43,283 bases of DNA from an uncultured Bacteroidales bacterium (GTDB lineage: Bacteria > Bacteroidota > Bacteroidia > Bacteroidales > WCHB1-69), in NCBI GenBank assembly GCA_946409645.1, contig CAMJXE010000016.1:1-43283 (forward strand), in the 5' to 3' direction. Below are positions 15,961 through 27,639 of this stretch, piece after piece. Position 1 is the first letter of the stretch, and every line of letters starts with the position of its first letter. The notes below the pieces were generated by a model. The model saw only the letters and a program-made list of their open reading frames with translations. It made no database searches and was not told where the DNA came from. The translations under genes and the position numbers were made by a program.

Positions 15961-18900
15961 CTAATCCTCTTCTTTGGATGCCATCAAAGACGCGTACTCC
16001 TCTTTCGATCCAACCTCAATATTCTGATAAGCGCGGATACCCGTGCCTGCTGGAATCTTCTGACCGACAATGACATTCTCCTTCATACCGATCAGGCTGT
16101 CGGACTTGGCGTTGATAGCAGCCTCTGTCAGCACTTTCGTCGTCTCCTGGAAGGATGCGGCGGAGATGAAGCTGTGGGTCTGCAGAGAAGCGCGAGTGAT
16201 ACCTTGCAGAATCGGTTTACCCGTAGCCGGACGAGCATCGCGGGTCACCACCAAGCGCATATCTTTACGTTTCAGCAATGAGTTGACATCGCGCAGCTTC
16301 TTGGCAGAGATGATTTGACCTTTGCGAATCGTGTCGGAATCGCCAGCGTCTTCGACCACCTTCTTATCCCAAATCTGGTCGTTCTCCTCTTGGAAGTCAA
16401 TCTTATTGATGAGTTCGCCTTGCAAGAACTTGGTGTCGCCCGGATCCTCAATCTCCATCTTACGCATCATCTGACGCACAATGACTTCGAAATGTTTGTC
16501 GTTGATCTTCACACCTTGCAGACGATACACCTCCTGAATCTCATTGATGATGTACTCTTGCACCTTTTGCGCACCCTTGATATTCAGGATGTCAACAGGA
16601 GTGAGAGAACCTTCAGACAGCGGCGTACCAGCCTTCACGAAGTCGTTCTCCTGAGCCAGAATCTGCTTGGAGGTCGGGATGAGGTAGGTCTTGGCACCTT
16701 CGCCGGAATCCACACGCGGGGTGATCTTCACGACACGGTTACCACGTTTCAGCTTCTTCTCGAAGGAAACCACACCGTCGATTTCGGACACCACAGCGGG
16801 ATCGGAAGGATTACGTGCCTCGAACAGCTCAGTCACGCGCGGCAGACCGCCCGTGATATCGCCGGACTTACCGAAGGAACGCAGAATCTTGACCAAAATT
16901 TCACCGGAATCGATGACTTGACCCTCTTCCACGGCCAAACGGGCACCCACAGGAACGTCGAAGCTCTTAATGATGTCGCCATCTTCATCAACAATGTTGA
17001 TACTCGGGTTTTTCGTCTTCAGACGGCTCTCGATAATCACCTTGTCGTGGATATTGGTCTGCTCGTCGGTCTCCACACGGTAGGTCACGCCCTCGATAAT
17101 ATCGTTGAACTGAACCTTACCGGCCACATCAGACAGAATCACTGCGTTGAACGGATCCCAATCAGCAATCAGGTCGCCCTTCTTGATGCTATCACCATGT
17201 TTGAAGTAAAGGTTAGAGCCATAAGGCACGTTGGCAGAAGAGAGCGCAACGCCAGTTTTCACATCAATAATCTTGATTTCTGCCGTACGACCAATCACCT
17301 TATAATAGAATTTGCCAGTATCGTCAGTTTTCTCCAAAGCTCGCAACTCGTCGATACTCAACACGCCGTCGTAAGTAGCCATGATGCTGCTGTTAGCAGC
17401 CACGTTACCGGCAACACCACCGACGTGGAACGTACGCAGGGTCAGCTGTGTACCAGGTTCACCGATGGACTGAGCAGCAATCACGCCAACAGCCTCACCA
17501 ATCTGCACCATCTTGCCAGTAGCCAGATTACGACCGTAACACTTCTGGCAGATACCGTGCTTCGACTCGCAGGTCGGGACTGAGCGGATTTCCACCTCCT
17601 CAATGGGAGAATCCTCGATAATCTGACAATATTTTTCAGTCAACTCCTCACCGGCGCGGATGATCAGCTCGCCAGTCTGAGGATGATAAACGTCGTGCAA
17701 TGTCACACGACCCAACAAACGGTCGTACAACGTCTCCACCACTTCCTCGTTGTTCTTCAACGCGCTCACGGTCATACCGCGCAACGTGCCGCAGTCTTCC
17801 TCATTGATGATTACATCGTGGGAAACATCAACCAAACGACGGGTCAGGTAACCTGCGTCAGCGGTCTTCAAGGCAGTATCAGCCAAACCCTTACGAGCAC
17901 CGTGCGTGGAAATAAAGTACTCTTGCACGGAAAGACCTTCCTTGAAGTTGGACAAAATGGGGTTCTCGATAATCTCGCCGCCGGAAGAGCCAGCCTTACT
18001 GGGCTTTGCCATCAAGCCACGCATACCGGACAGCTGACGAATCTGCTCCGCAGAACCACGGGCACCAGAGTCGCGCATCATGTGCACGGGGTTGAAGCCT
18101 TGGCGGTCTTCTTCGATTTCCTTCATCAAAATCTTGGACAGACGCGCGTTGCACTGCGACCAGACATCAATCACCTGGTTGTAACGCTCGGTATTGGTGA
18201 TGAAACCCATGTTGTAGTTCATGGTGATCTCATCGACCTGGGCGTTAGCCTCGGCTATCAACTTCGGTTTCTCAGCAGGCACAATCACGTCACCGAGATT
18301 AAAGGACATACCGCCTTCGTATGCCATACGGTAACCGAGGGTCATGATGTCGTCAAGGAACTGTGTACAGGATTTGTTACCACACTTGATCAGCACGTCG
18401 CCGATGATGTCGCGCAACGCTTTCTTAGTGAGCAACATATTAATATAGCCATAATCTTTAGGCACCACCTGGTTGAACATGACACGACCCACGGTGGTAT
18501 CGACAACCTTCATGGTACCCTGCCCATCTATATCGACACGGCATTTGATTTTGGCGTTCAAATGAACTTTCTTTTCATTATAGGCAATCATCACCTCTTC
18601 CGGTCCGTAGAAGATGCCGCCTTCGCCAGGAACCTTATGGTCGGGCGTGGAGGGCAGTTCCTTCGTGATGTAGTACAGACCCAAGACCATATCCTGAGAA
18701 GGCACAGTCACGGGCGCACCGTTAGCCGGGTTGAGAATGTTGTGGGAAGCCATCATCAGCATCTGGGCTTCCATGATGGCGGCGTTGCCCAGCGGCACGT
18801 GAACAGCCATCTGGTCTCCGTCGAAGTCGGCGTTGAATGCAGTACAGCACAACGGGTGCAAACGAATAGCTTTACCCTCGACTAATCGCGGCTGGAAGGC

Positions 18901-20247
18901 CTGAATACCCAAACGGTGCAACGTAGGAGCACGGTTCAGCAATACCGGGTGACCCTTCAGGATGTTTTCAAGGATTTCCCATACGACGGGATCCTTACGA
19001 TCGACAATCTTCTTGGCGGATTTCACCGTCTTCACAATACCTCTTTCAAGGATTTTGCGGATAACGAATGGTTTGAACAGCTCTGCAGCCATATCCTTCG
19101 GCAAACCACACTCGTTCAAGTGCAAGTCGGGACCGACAACGATAACTGAACGCCCAGAGTAGTCAACACGTTTACCGAGCAAGTTCTGACGGAAACGGCC
19201 TTGTTTACCTTTCAAACTGTCGGAGAGGGATTTCAACGCACGGTTGGATTCCGTTCTCACGGCGCTGGATTTCTTGGAGTTATCGAACAGGGAATCCACA
19301 GCTTCCTGCAACATACGTTTTTCGTTACGCATAATCACATCGGGAGCCTTGATTTCCATGAGGCGTTTCAGACGGTTGTTGCGGATGATGACGCGACGGT
19401 AGAGGTCGTTAAGGTCGGAGGTGGCGAAACGTCCACCATCCAACGGCACCAAAGGACGCAACTCCGGCGGAATCACTGGCACGGTCTTCACAATCATACG
19501 CTCAGGACGGTTGTCGGCGCGTTTACGGCTGTCGCGGAACGCTTCGAACACGTGCAGACGTTTGAGAAGGTCCTTCTTACGTTGTTGTGATGTCTCGCGG
19601 TTGGCGCGGTCACGCAACTCGTAAGATTCGGCATCCAAATCCACCATGCAAAGCAGATCGTACAGAGCCTCTGCACCCATCTTGGCGATGAACTTGTTGG
19701 GATCGGTATCCTCCAGCAGACGATTGTCGGCGGGCAGTTTCTCATACAAGTCAAAATACTCCTCTTCGGTCAGCAGTTTGCCCTTCTTGATATCGTCACT
19801 TTCCATGATACCACCTTGTATTACAATATATTTCTCGTAATACACCACGGCTTCCACCTCTTTGGTGGCCAAACCCAGGAGTGCACCAATCTTGTTCGGC
19901 AGAGATTTGAAGAACCAGATATGAGCCACGGGTACAACCAGTTGGATGTGACCCATACGCTCACGACGCACCTTGCGCTCGGTGACTTCCACACCGCAAC
20001 GATCGCAAATCACGCCTTTGTAACGGATTCTCTTGTACTTACCGCAATGACATTCCCAGTCCTTCATCGGGCCGAAAATCTTCTCGCAGAACAGACCGTC
20101 GCGCTCCGGCTTCAACGTTCTGTAGTTGATGGTCTCCGGCTTCAACACCTCACCGTGCGACTGCTCGAGAATGGTCTCAGGCGAGGCCAGACTGATGGTT
20201 ATTTTATGAAACTCCTTACGGGTATTATTATCTTTTCTGAGAGCCAT
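15961..20247 (-). CDS. rpoC: RNA polymerase subunit beta'
   Basis: The 1428-residue protein is the catalytic beta' subunit. The N-terminal zinc finger is C66, C68, C81, C84. The catalytic magnesium motif is NADFDGDQM (472-480, Asp474, Asp476, Asp478). The second zinc site uses the Cys of EEDCGTLRG and the three of [13 protein letters not shown]. The trigger-loop region [20 protein letters not shown] follows. All key residues are intact. The gene follows rpoB by 22 bp and is followed by DUF3467 and a strong terminator. Length and domain order are as expected for Bacteroidota. Confidence 0.98.
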   Translation of the reverse strand: MALRKDNNTRKEFHKITISLASPETILEQSHGEVLKPETINYRTLKPERDGLFCEKIFGPMKDWECHCGKYKRIRYKGVICDRCGVEVTERKVRRERMGHIQLVVPVAHIWFFKSLPNKIGALLGLATKEVEAVVYYEKYIVIQGGIMESDDIKKGKLLTEEEYFDLYEKLPADNRLLEDTDPNKFIAKMGAEALYDLLCMVDLDAESYELRDRANRETSQQRKKDLLKRLHVFEAFRDSRKRADNRPERMIVKTVPVIPPELRPLVPLDGGRFATSDLNDLYRRVIIRNNRLKRLMEIKAPDVIMRNEKRMLQEAVDSLFDNSKKSSAVRTESNRALKSLSDSLKGKQGRFRQNLLGKRVDYSGRSVIVVGPDLHLNECGLPKDMAAELFKPFVIRKILERGIVKTVKSAKKIVDRKDPVVWEILENILKGHPVLLNRAPTLHRLGIQAFQPRLVEGKAIRLHPLCCTAFNADFDGDQMAVHVPLGNAAIMEAQMLMMASHNILNPANGAPVTVPSQDMVLGLYYITKELPSTPDHKVPGEGGIFYGPEEVMIAYNEKKVHLNAKIKCRVDIDGQGTMKVVDTTVGRVMFNQVVPKDYGYINMLLTKKALRDIIGDVLIKCGNKSCTQFLDDIMTLGYRMAYEGGMSFNLGDVIVPAEKPKLIAEANAQVDEITMNYNMGFITNTERYNQVIDVWSQCNARLSKILMKEIEEDRQGFNPVHMMRDSGARGSAEQIRQLSGMRGLMAKPSKAGSSGGEIIENPILSNFKEGLSVQEYFISTHGARKGLADTALKTADAGYLTRRLVDVSHDVIINEEDCGTLRGMTVSALKNNEEVVETLYDRLLGRVTLHDVYHPQTGELIIRAGEELTEKYCQIIEDSPIEEVEIRSVPTCESKHGICQKCYGRNLATGKMVQIGEAVGVIAAQSIGEPGTQLTLRTFHVGGVAGNVAANSSIMATYDGVLSIDELRALEKTDDTGKFYYKVIGRTAEIKIIDVKTGVALSSANVPYGSNLYFKHGDSIKKGDLIADWDPFNAVILSDVAGKVQFNDIIEGVTYRVETDEQTNIHDKVIIESRLKTKNPSINIVDEDGDIIKSFDVPVGARLAVEEGQVIDSGEILVKILRSFGKSGDITGGLPRVTELFEARNPSDPAVVSEIDGVVSFEKKLKRGNRVVKITPRVDSGEGAKTYLIPTSKQILAQENDFVKAGTPLSEGSLTPVDILNIKGAQKVQEYIINEIQEVYRLQGVKINDKHFEVIVRQMMRKMEIEDPGDTKFLQGELINKIDFQEENDQIWDKKVVEDAGDSDTIRKGQIISAKKLRDVNSLLKRKDMRLVVTRDARPATGKPILQGITRASLQTHSFISAASFQETTKVLTEAAINAKSDSLIGMKENVIVGQKIPAGTGIRAYQNIEVGSKEEYASLMASKEED

Positions 20248-20269
20248 TTTCTTTCAGATGTTTTATTTC

Positions 20270-23200
20270 TTATTCAAATTTAATATCCAAACACAGACCG
20301 CGCAACTCGTTGACCAACACGTTGAAGGACTCCGGAATACCGGAAACAGGCATGTTATCACCCTTCACGATCGCCTCGTAAGCTTTCGCTCTGCCAACCA
20401 CGTCGTCAGACTTCACAGTCAGAATCTCTTGCAGCACGTTAGAAGCACCGTAAGCCTCGATTGCCCATACCTCCATTTCACCGAAACGCTGACCACCGAA
20501 TTGGGCTTTACCTCCGAGAGGCTGTTGCGTAATCAGTGAGTACGGTCCGATAGAACGAGCGTGCATTTTGTCATCAACCATGTGGTGCAGTTTCAGGTAA
20601 TAGATGTAACCTACAGTGGCCTTCTGATGGAACGGCTCACCCGTCTCACCATCATATAGTTGCGTGCTGCCGTTTTCAGGCAGACCAGCTTCGCGCATCA
20701 GCTCGTTGATCTGGTCAATGGAAGCGCCATCGAAAATCGGAGTGGCGTACTTCACACCCATCTTCTTACCTGCCCATGCCAACACGGTCTCATAAATCTG
20801 ACCGAGGTTCATACGGGAAGGCACACCTAACGGGTTCAGCACCACATCGACCGGGCGACCGTCTTCCAAGAACGGAAGGTCTTCCTGACGGACAATCTTG
20901 GCCACACAGCCCTTGTTTCCGTGACGACCTGCCATCTTATCACCCACACGAAGTTTACGCTTGTTGGCGACATAGACCTTGGCCATTTGCACGATACCGG
21001 AAGGCAGCTCAGTACCGATGGTAGCATCGAAAATCTCGCGTGTGCGACGGGACTCAATGTCGCGGACTTTCACAAGATAGTTGCGGATAATCTGCGCTAC
21101 CATACCGTTTACGCGACTGTCATTCGTCCATTTGGATACGGAAACTGTCTTATAATCAATGGTATTCAACAGCTTCTGAGAGAACTTGGAACCCTTTTGC
21201 ACGATAGGCTCTTTAGTATCGGTGCATATCACATGTGCGACCTTACCGTCCAGAACCTTGTATAACTTCATCACGAGGACTTCTTTCAAGGCATCCAGTT
21301 CCACTTGATATTTAGCTTTGATTTCCTCTTCGATATCCTTGTCTTTCGCTTTGGATTTTCTATCCTTGATGAGGCGAGACATGGATTTTGCACCGATGAC
21401 GACACCGCGCATTGCTGGAGGTGCCTTCAGGGAAGCGTCCTTCACATCGCCAGCCTTGTCACCGAAGATGGCACGGAGCAGCTTCTCCTCGGGAGTCGGA
21501 TAGGACTCGCCCTTAGGCGTGATCTTACCGATGAGGATATCCCCCTCCTTCACCTCTGCACCCACGCGAATCAAACCGTCCTCGTTCAAATCCTTGGTAG
21601 TTTCGGATGAAACGTTCGGGATATCGTTGGTGAGCACCTCTTGACCACGCTTAGTGTCGCGTACCTCAAGAGTAAAAGACTCAATATGAATAGAGGTATA
21701 TAAATCGTCCGTAACTGCTTTTTCAGAAATCACAACTGCATCCTCGAAGTTGTATCCCTTCCAAGGCATGAAGGCCACCATCAGGTTGCGACCGAGTGCC
21801 AATTCGCCGTTTTCGGTAGCATAACCTTCTGTCAACACGTCGCCCTTCTTCACCTTTTGACCCTTCACCACGATAGGACGTTGGTTGAAGCAAGAATTTT
21901 GGTTGGTTCTTCTGAACTTTAGCAGTTCATAGTTCTTCACATTGGAATCGAAACTGATCAGATTCTCAGTTTCGGAGCGATCATACGCAATCTCAATATG
22001 CTGAGCGTCAACAGATTTTACCACACCTGTACCCTCAGCGAGCAGCACCACACGGGAGTCAACCGCCACGCGGTGTTCCAAACCTGTACCCACGATGGGC
22101 GCCTCAGGACGCAACAACGGCACGGCCTGGCGCATCATGTTGGAGCCCATCAACGCACGGTTAGCGTCATCGTTCTCCAAGAACGGAATCAGGGATGCAG
22201 CAATAGATGCAATCTGGTTGGGCGCAATGTCGATCAAGTCGATCTCCTCACGCGGAAGAATCGGATAGTCGGCCAAACGACGGGCTTTCACTCTTTCACC
22301 GAGCAGACCGTTCTCATCCATAGGCGTGTTGGCTTGCGCGATACGTTTGTTGTCCTCCTCTTCGGCGGTCAAGAACACAGGCGGCTCATCGAAGTGCACC
22401 TGTCCATCGACCACACGACGATACGGTGTCTCTATGAAACCGAGGTCGTTGATACGTGCGAACACGCAAAGGGAGGAAATCAAACCGATGTTAGGACCTT
22501 CAGGGGTCTCAATGGTACAAAGACGGCCATAGTGAGTGTAATGCACGTCACGCACTTCAAAACCGGCGCGCTCGCGAGACAGACCGCCAGGACCCAAAGC
22601 TGAGATTCTGCGCTTGTGTGTAATTTCTGACAACGGGTTAGTCTGGTCCATGAACTGCGACAGCTGGTTGGTGCCGAAGAACGAATTGACCACTGAAGAC
22701 AATGTCTTGGCATTGATCAAATCCTGAGGATAGAAGGATTCGTGGTCGCGCACGTTCATCTTCTCACGGATGGTGCGGGCCATGCGGTTCAGGCCAAGGC
22801 TGAACTGGTTATATAATTGCTCACCGACGGTACGAACACGTCTGTTGCTCAAGTGGTCGATATCATCGACTTCCGTCTTGGAGTTGATCAACTCAACCAA
22901 GTAACGTATAATGGAGATAATATCTTCGTTCGTGAGCACGCCCGTTTCCATCGGGATGTCCAAATTCAATTTCTTGTTGATGCGGTAACGACCCACCTCG
23001 CCGAGATCGTAACGTTTCTCGGAGAAGAACAGCTTGTCGAGCGTGGCGCGGGCGGTCTCCTCGTCGGGAGCCTGCGTGCTCTTCAACTGCATGTAGATGT
23101 ACTCGATAGCCTGCTTGCCCGAGTTCGTGGGGTCTTTCTGCAACGTGTTGAAGATCACCGAATAGTCAACCTGCTTATCGTCCTGTTTGTGGAACAGCAC

Positions 23201-24073
23201 GGTCTTGATGTTGGCGTCTGCCACCATGTTGATGTGATCTTTCTCGAAAATGGTTTCGCGGTCAATCAGAACCTCTGTACGCTCGATATTGACCACCTCA
23301 CCGGTCTCGTCATCTACAAAGTCCTCATACCACGTCTTGGTGACGGCGGCAGCTAACTTCTGACCCACATACTTTTTGAGGTTTGCCTTAGAAGCTTTCA
23401 CCTCTTCTGCAATGTCGAAAATGCTCAGAATATCCTTGTCCGTCTCATAACCGATGGCGCGCAGCAACGTGGTGACCGGCAATTTCTTCTTACGGTCGAT
23501 ATAGGCATACAACACATTGTTGATGTCAGTGGTGAACTCCATCCATGAACCTTTGAAGGGAATAATGCGGGCGGAGTAGAGCGGCGTACCGTTAGAGTGG
23601 TAAGAAAATCCGAAGAACACACCCGGAGAGCGGTGCAGCTGGGAAACCACCACACGCTCAGCACCGTTGATGATGAAGGTGCCGCTAGGGGTCATGTATG
23701 GAATCATACCCAGATAGACCTCCTGCACGCGTGCCTCCTCAAAACCTTCATGCTCTTCATCGTTGCATTTCAACTGCAACTTGGCTTTCAGTGGAACACT
23801 GTATGTCAAGCCTCTTTCAAGGCATTCGTCCATGGAATAGCGCGGAAAATCGATGTAATAGTCCAAAAATTCCAGGACGAAGCAATTTCTCGCGTCGGTA
23901 ATTGGGAAGTTTTCCGCGAATGCCCGATACAAGCCCTCATTCTTACGCGATTCCGGATCGGTGTCTATCTGGAAAAACTCCTGAAAAGACTTCAACTGGA
24001 TATCCAGAAAATCCGGAAAATCAACGGGTCTCGTTGTCGCAAAACTGATTCTGTTATTTTTTGTAGTTGACAA
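20270..24073 (-). CDS. rpoB: RNA polymerase subunit beta
   Basis: The 1267-residue protein is the beta subunit. The rifampicin region reads [19 protein letters not shown] followed by ISALGPGG, so the residues commonly changed in resistant strains (the Asp, His and Ser) are wild type. [18 protein letters not shown] and [15 protein letters not shown] follow; the C-terminal region contains [14 protein letters not shown] and [19 protein letters not shown]. The start codon is TTG (24071-24073). An in-frame TAA lies five codons upstream and the first internal Met is about 75 residues in, past the conserved [15 protein letters not shown], so no ATG start is possible. A long hairpin (24151-24200) precedes the gene, and rplL lies 144 bp upstream, the widest gap in the operon. 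Confidence 0.98.
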   Translation of the reverse strand: MSTTKNNRISFATTRPVDFPDFLDIQLKSFQEFFQIDTDPESRKNEGLYRAFAENFPITDARNCFVLEFLDYYIDFPRYSMDECLERGLTYSVPLKAKLQLKCNDEEHEGFEEARVQEVYLGMIPYMTPSGTFIINGAERVVVSQLHRSPGVFFGFSYHSNGTPLYSARIIPFKGSWMEFTTDINNVLYAYIDRKKKLPVTTLLRAIGYETDKDILSIFDIAEEVKASKANLKKYVGQKLAAAVTKTWYEDFVDDETGEVVNIERTEVLIDRETIFEKDHINMVADANIKTVLFHKQDDKQVDYSVIFNTLQKDPTNSGKQAIEYIYMQLKSTQAPDEETARATLDKLFFSEKRYDLGEVGRYRINKKLNLDIPMETGVLTNEDIISIIRYLVELINSKTEVDDIDHLSNRRVRTVGEQLYNQFSLGLNRMARTIREKMNVRDHESFYPQDLINAKTLSSVVNSFFGTNQLSQFMDQTNPLSEITHKRRISALGPGGLSRERAGFEVRDVHYTHYGRLCTIETPEGPNIGLISSLCVFARINDLGFIETPYRRVVDGQVHFDEPPVFLTAEEEDNKRIAQANTPMDENGLLGERVKARRLADYPILPREEIDLIDIAPNQIASIAASLIPFLENDDANRALMGSNMMRQAVPLLRPEAPIVGTGLEHRVAVDSRVVLLAEGTGVVKSVDAQHIEIAYDRSETENLISFDSNVKNYELLKFRRTNQNSCFNQRPIVVKGQKVKKGDVLTEGYATENGELALGRNLMVAFMPWKGYNFEDAVVISEKAVTDDLYTSIHIESFTLEVRDTKRGQEVLTNDIPNVSSETTKDLNEDGLIRVGAEVKEGDILIGKITPKGESYPTPEEKLLRAIFGDKAGDVKDASLKAPPAMRGVVIGAKSMSRLIKDRKSKAKDKDIEEEIKAKYQVELDALKEVLVMKLYKVLDGKVAHVICTDTKEPIVQKGSKFSQKLLNTIDYKTVSVSKWTNDSRVNGMVAQIIRNYLVKVRDIESRRTREIFDATIGTELPSGIVQMAKVYVANKRKLRVGDKMAGRHGNKGCVAKIVRQEDLPFLEDGRPVDVVLNPLGVPSRMNLGQIYETVLAWAGKKMGVKYATPIFDGASIDQINELMREAGLPENGSTQLYDGETGEPFHQKATVGYIYYLKLHHMVDDKMHARSIGPYSLITQQPLGGKAQFGGQRFGEMEVWAIEAYGASNVLQEILTVKSDDVVGRAKAYEAIVKGDNMPVSGIPESFNVLVNELRGLCLDIKFE

Positions 24074-24150
24074 GGCTGTTTGTTTTTAATTGACGAAATT
24101 ACTGATTATTAGCTTTTTAGCAAAATACCAATCAGCAGGTATTATAAAAC

Positions 24151-24200
24151 AGCAATAAGAACAAGGCTTCCACCCGATGTGGAAGCGTTGTTCTATTGCT
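24151..24200 (-). promoter_or_regulatory. Long hairpin between rplL and rpoB
   Basis: An almost perfect 21-bp stem: AGCAAT (24151-24156) pairs with 24195-24200, AGAACAA (24158-24164) with 24088-offset bases 24188-24194, and GCTTCCAC (24166-24173) with GTGGAAGC (24179-24186). There is one bulged A, one G-G mismatch and a 5-nt loop. On the - strand only GTTTTAT follows, so it is at most a partial terminator. In E. coli the same gap has an attenuator and an RNase III site that set the ratio of ribosomal protein to polymerase subunits; a similar role here is inferred. Confidence 0.75.
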
Positions 24201-24217
24201 TGAGGTATGAAAGGAAA

Positions 24218-24595
24218 TTATTTAATTTCTACTTCTGCACCGGCTTCTTCGAGGGATTTCTTCAAAGATTCAGCTTCGTCTTTGGAGATACCTTCCTTAA
24301 CGGCCTTGGGTGCGCCGTCAACTAATTCCTTAGCTTCTTTGAGGCCGAGGCTGGTGAGTTCCTTCACCAACTTCACAACCTGCAGCTTGTTGCCACCAGC
24401 TGCCTTCAGGATAACGTCGAACTCGGTCTTCTCTTCAGCTGCGGCTGCGCCACCTGCTGCGGGACCTGCGGCTACTGCAACTGCTGCTGCAGCGGGTTCG
24501 ATACCGTATTCTTCTTTCAAAATTTGAGCTAACTCGTTAACTTCCTTAACGGTCAAGTTCACTAATTGTTCTGCAAATGCTTTCAAATCTGCCAT
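24218..24595 (-). CDS. rplL: Ribosomal protein L7/L12 (bL12)
   Basis: The 125-residue protein has the usual bL12 layout: an N-terminal dimerisation helix pair (1-32, [26 protein letters not shown]), an Ala/Gly-rich hinge (34-53) and the C-terminal factor-binding domain (55-125, [20 protein letters not shown], then [19 protein letters not shown]). It forms the ribosomal stalk that recruits and activates translational GTPases. It follows rplJ by 49 bp and is separated from rpoB by the long hairpin described at 24151-24200. Confidence 0.97.
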   Translation of the reverse strand: MADLKAFAEQLVNLTVKEVNELAQILKEEYGIEPAAAAVAVAAGPAAGGAAAAEEKTEFDVILKAAGGNKLQVVKLVKELTSLGLKEAKELVDGAPKAVKEGISKDEAESLKKSLEEAGAEVEIK

Positions 24596-24644
24596 AATGA
24601 TATTTTTTTAATTGTTTTTACTAAATTTGATTTGTTTGTTTTTA

Positions 24645-25163
24645 TTATGCTCTCTCGGAAAGAGTCTTAACGATACCAGCCAACTTGCCACCACCCGACT
24701 GCAAAGCGGAAACCACTTGTTTTGCAGGTGATTGCAGTAATGCCACGATGTCGCCAATCAATTCCTCGCGAGACTTGATGCTGCAAAGCATCTCCAATTG
24801 GTCGTCGCCAATATAGACAGCCTCTTCAATGAAGGCAGCCTTGATGATGGGCTTTGCATTTTTCGCCCGGAAGTCCTTTATCAACTTGGCGGGCACGTTA
24901 CCCGTGTTGCACAACATCACAGCTGTCGGGCCATTCAGAGTCTCATACAACTCTGAATAATCCTTTTCAGACTGATCCATGGCGCGTTTCAGAAGGGTGT
25001 TCTTCACCACCTTCAGTTTCACGTCCTTGTTGAAGCACAACTTGCGTAACTGATTGACTGTGCTAACTGTAAATCCGGAAATATCCGTTACATATACATG
25101 AGAATAGTTAGCCAAGTCCTGGGAAATCTCTTCTATAATTTGACTTTTTTGTTCTTTATTCAT
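24645..25163 (-). CDS. rplJ: Ribosomal protein L10 (uL10)
   Basis: The 172-residue protein carries the uL10 rRNA-binding domain (KNTLLKRAMDQ near 56-66 and ALLQSPAKQVVSALQ near 143-157) and ends in a short helix that holds the L7/L12 dimers. It is the base of the stalk. The gap to rplA is only 14 bp, so there is no room for the separate leader that carries L10 autoregulation in E. coli; any feedback site would have to lie inside the rplA coding region or elsewhere. Confidence 0.97.
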   Translation of the reverse strand: MNKEQKSQIIEEISQDLANYSHVYVTDISGFTVSTVNQLRKLCFNKDVKLKVVKNTLLKRAMDQSEKDYSELYETLNGPTAVMLCNTGNVPAKLIKDFRAKNAKPIIKAAFIEEAVYIGDDQLEMLCSIKSREELIGDIVALLQSPAKQVVSALQSGGGKLAGIVKTLSERA

Positions 25164-25177
25164 ACTAACTAATCTTT

Positions 25178-25873
25178 TTATAAGGTAACTGATTTAGGAT
25201 CTACTTGCACGCCGGGGCTCATTGTCGTGGAGAGGTAAATACTCTTGATATAAGTACCTTTCGCGCTGGAAGGTTTGAGCTTGATCACCGTTGAGAGCAT
25301 CTCACGAGCATTGTCGGTCAATTGCTCCACTGAAAAACGGTTCTTACCTATTGAAGTGTGAATAATACCGTATTTGTCAACTTTGAAGTCGATCTTACCG
25401 GCTTTCACTTCAGAGACGGCTTTTCCGATTTCCATCGTCACGGTACCGGATTTCGGGTTCGGCATCAAACCACGGGGACCGAGGACTCTACCTAACGCAC
25501 CGATCTTCGGCATAACGCTCGGCATGGTGATGATGACATCCACATCCGTCCATCCCTGCTTGATTTTATCAACATACTCTTCCAAGCCCACGAAATCAGC
25601 GCCAGCAGCCTTTGCCTCTTCCTCCTTGTCGGGAGTACAGAGCACCAGCACACGCACCTCTTTACCCGTTCCGTGAGGCAACGTCACGATACCACGCACC
25701 ATCTGATTGGCCTTACGAGGGTCAACGCCCAAACGGACGTCGATGTCGAAAGACGCATCAAACTTCGTGTAGGTAAGGTTCTTCACCACCTCGATAGCTT
25801 CGGGCAGAGCATATACCTTGCTCTTATCAAATTTAGCAAAAGCCTCTTTGCGTTTTTTTGATATCTTAGCCAT
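25178..25873 (-). CDS. rplA: Ribosomal protein L1 (uL1)
   Basis: The 231-residue protein matches uL1 throughout. The signatures are [20 protein letters not shown] near 58-77 and [20 protein letters not shown] near 124-143, which bind 23S rRNA at the L1 stalk. In other bacteria L1 also represses its own operon by binding the L11-L1 mRNA; I did not identify such a site here. The gene follows rplK by 22 bp. Confidence 0.97.
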   Translation of the reverse strand: MAKISKKRKEAFAKFDKSKVYALPEAIEVVKNLTYTKFDASFDIDVRLGVDPRKANQMVRGIVTLPHGTGKEVRVLVLCTPDKEEEAKAAGADFVGLEEYVDKIKQGWTDVDVIITMPSVMPKIGALGRVLGPRGLMPNPKSGTVTMEIGKAVSEVKAGKIDFKVDKYGIIHTSIGKNRFSVEQLTDNAREMLSTVIKLKPSSAKGTYIKSIYLSTTMSPGVQVDPKSVTL

Positions 25874-25895
25874 TTGTTTGTTTTTTACTTGTTAA

Positions 25896-26345
25896 TTAAT
25901 TTTGCTCGAAAGGATTCTGTCCACCCTTCACATTGACACCCATGCTACGTGCAGTACCGGCAACCATCGACATGGCAGACTCAATCTTGAAGCAGTTTAA
26001 GTCTTTCATCTTGATTTCGGCAATGGCGCGCACTTGGTCCCATGTGATCGTCCCCACTTTCGTGCGGTTCGGCTCTCCGGATCCCTTCTGAAGTTTGGCG
26101 GCCTCCATAATTTGGACAGCAACCGGTGGCGTTTTGGTGACAAAGTCAAAGGATTTATCCTTATAGACCGTGATTATCACAGGAATCACCTTTCCAGCCA
26201 AGTCCTGCGTACGGGAATTGAACTGTTTACAGAATTCCATGATGTTCACGCCTTTGGAACCCAATGCAGGACCCACCGGCGGTGACGGATTGGCGGCACC
26301 TCCCTTAATCTGTAACTTAATTAAGCCAGCTACTTCTTTTGCCAT
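25896..26345 (-). CDS. rplK: Ribosomal protein L11 (uL11)
   Basis: The 149-residue protein is a normal uL11: an N-terminal domain with [20 protein letters not shown] (21-40, the thiopeptide-binding proline region), a linker with KTPPVAVQI, and a C-terminal rRNA-binding domain ending [13 protein letters not shown]. It shapes the GTPase-associated centre. It lies 41 bp after nusG. Confidence 0.97.
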   Translation of the reverse strand: MAKEVAGLIKLQIKGGAANPSPPVGPALGSKGVNIMEFCKQFNSRTQDLAGKVIPVIITVYKDKSFDFVTKTPPVAVQIMEAAKLQKGSGEPNRTKVGTITWDQVRAIAEIKMKDLNCFKIESAMSMVAGTARSMGVNVKGGQNPFEQN

Positions 26346-26386
26346 TTTTGAATTTTTTAATTTTGTTTGTAACTAATGTTCCGACA

Positions 26387-26941
26387 CTATATTTTTTCAA
26401 CCTGCATAAAACCCAGCTCAAGCGGAGTTTTACGGCCAAAGATTTTCACCGTAATCTTCAGCTTCTTCTTCTCGGTGTCAATCTCTTCGATGATACCGTT
26501 AAAAGTGTTGAATGGTCCATCGATAACTTTCACTTCCTCGCCCACAATATAAGGCTGCAACAAAAACTCATCCTGAGTGGAGAGTTCGTCAACCTTACCA
26601 AGAAGACGGGAGACTTCATCTTTACGAAGCGCAACAGGAGGATCGCTCTTACGTTTACAACCCACAAAACCCAACACTCCGGGCACTTCCAGCAGTTTAG
26701 CACAAACCTCCTGGGTCATAATCGCCTCAACGAATATGTAACTCGGGAAATAATTGCGTTCCTTCACTACTTTCTTGCCGCTCTTCGTGCTGTGAAAAAC
26801 TTTCTCCGTGGGAATCAAAACTTCAAAAACGGAGTCCTTCAATGAAGAAAGTGCAACTTCACTCTCGATGTTCTGCTTCACCTTCTTCTCTGTCCCTGTG
26901 ACAGATTTAATCACATACCACTTACGCTCTAACTCAGCCAT
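26387..26941 (-). CDS. nusG: Transcription factor NusG
   Basis: The 184-residue protein has the NusG N-terminal domain that binds polymerase (WYVIKSVTGTEKKVKQNIE at 7-25 and a FPSYIFVEAIM segment near 65-75) and a C-terminal KOW domain (VGEEVKVIDGPFNTFNGIIEEI). It joins transcription elongation with translation and Rho. It follows secE by 39 bp, in the classic secE-nusG-rplKAJL order. No extra domain is present. Confidence 0.97.
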   Translation of the reverse strand: MAELERKWYVIKSVTGTEKKVKQNIESEVALSSLKDSVFEVLIPTEKVFHSTKSGKKVVKERNYFPSYIFVEAIMTQEVCAKLLEVPGVLGFVGCKRKSDPPVALRKDEVSRLLGKVDELSTQDEFLLQPYIVGEEVKVIDGPFNTFNGIIEEIDTEKKKLKITVKIFGRKTPLELGFMQVEKI

Positions 26942-26980
26942 GCTACAGTTACTAAGGATATAATGTCAGCGATAAAGAAA

Positions 26981-27169
26981 CTAAACAGCCGGGAACATGG
27001 CATGCATGCCCAGATTGAAAATGGTATCCATCAAAAACACGATTAACGCGATTATAAGGGAAGCAATAGATACCACCACAACACTATTTCCAAGTTCTTG
27101 CATGGTAGGCCAGCTCGTTTTATGAACCAGCTCTTCATACGTCTCTTTAAAATAATTCACTATCTTCAT
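26981..27169 (-). CDS. secE: Preprotein translocase subunit SecE
   Basis: The 62-residue protein has the short form found in most bacteria: an amphipathic helix (YFKETYEELVHKTSWPTMQELGNS, 6-29) and a single membrane helix (about 30-55). It stabilises SecY in the Sec translocon. It is the first gene of the operon. In Bacteroides and its relatives a tRNA-Trp gene and tuf normally lie just upstream; here neither is present. Confidence 0.95.
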   Translation of the reverse strand: MKIVNYFKETYEELVHKTSWPTMQELGNSVVVVSIASLIIALIVFLMDTIFNLGMHAMFPAV

Positions 27170-27343
27170 TTCTTTATATTTTTTTCTATTTTCGAATATT
27201 TATTGCAGTTTATTACACAGATCAACAACTCTTCCCCTCTCTTAAAAATTCATTATCAACACCACAACCATCTCAAAATCAAACCGTTAAACATATCATT
27301 CACACTTTTATACTGTGCAAATAACGATTTTTAAACAAGCTGG

Positions 27344-27351
27344 CAAATATA
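27344..27351 (-). promoter_or_regulatory. -7 promoter element of the secE operon (TATATTTG)
   Basis: TATATTTG on the - strand matches TAnnTTTG, about 175 bp before the secE ATG. It is the best candidate promoter for secE-nusG-rplKAJL-rpoBC. It implies a leader of about 170 nt. No -33 element is evident. Confidence 0.55.
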
Positions 27352-27481
27352 GAAATTTTTTTAATCAAATATCAGCTGTTGAAAAAAAATTTTCATTATG
27401 GCACGCTTTTTGTAATAAAAAGATATATTTTATTGATATTCAGCAGATTGTGGCAAGACATCAACCTCACCCTTTAAAAGG

Positions 27482-27510
27482 GGATATTTTCCAAATAAAC
27501 TAAAATATCC
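27482..27510. repeat. Perfect 9-bp inverted repeat
   Basis: GGATATTTT (27482-27490) and AAAATATCC (27502-27510) are exact reverse complements with an 11-nt gap. The site is in the spacer about 130 bp upstream of the likely secE promoter. It could be a protein-binding site or a weak hairpin. Confidence 0.6.
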
Positions 27511-27588
27511 TCTCTTACACACATCGTCTCATCCTACCTGCACACCTGCCTATCAGCCTCAAAACTACTAACCACTAACTGAGTAAGT

Positions 27589-27620
27589 AAAAAAGGGACC
27601 ACCTTACGGCAGTCCCTTTT
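27589..27620 (-). terminator. Intrinsic terminator of the OmpA-family gene
   Basis: A 9-bp stem, AAAAGGGAC (27591-27599) with GTCCCTTTT (27612-27620), ends in a T-run on the - strand (A-run 27589-27594, partly in the stem). It lies 20 bp after the stop of the OmpA-family gene and isolates it from the secE operon. Confidence 0.85.
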
Positions 27621-27639
27621 CTAACGAGAATAGTAATAA

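Larger units (their letters stand above)
27170..27639. other. 470-bp non-coding spacer before secE
   Basis: This AT-rich stretch separates the OmpA-family gene's stop from secE. It contains the terminator of the OmpA gene (27589-27620), a perfect 9-bp inverted repeat (27482-27510), and a -7 element (27344-27351). I found no tRNA, no tuf remnant and no convincing coding frame; the short + strand frames here have no features of real genes. Confidence 0.7.

Noticed and set aside
16315-18885. Long + strand frames (422 and 400 residues) opposite rpoC
   Set aside because: rpoC is intact and highly conserved here. The antisense frames have no recognisable domain.
27170-27639. tRNA-Trp or tuf remnant before secE
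   Set aside because: I looked for a cloverleaf or a conserved EF-Tu motif because this is their usual place. The stretch is AT-rich and shows neither.
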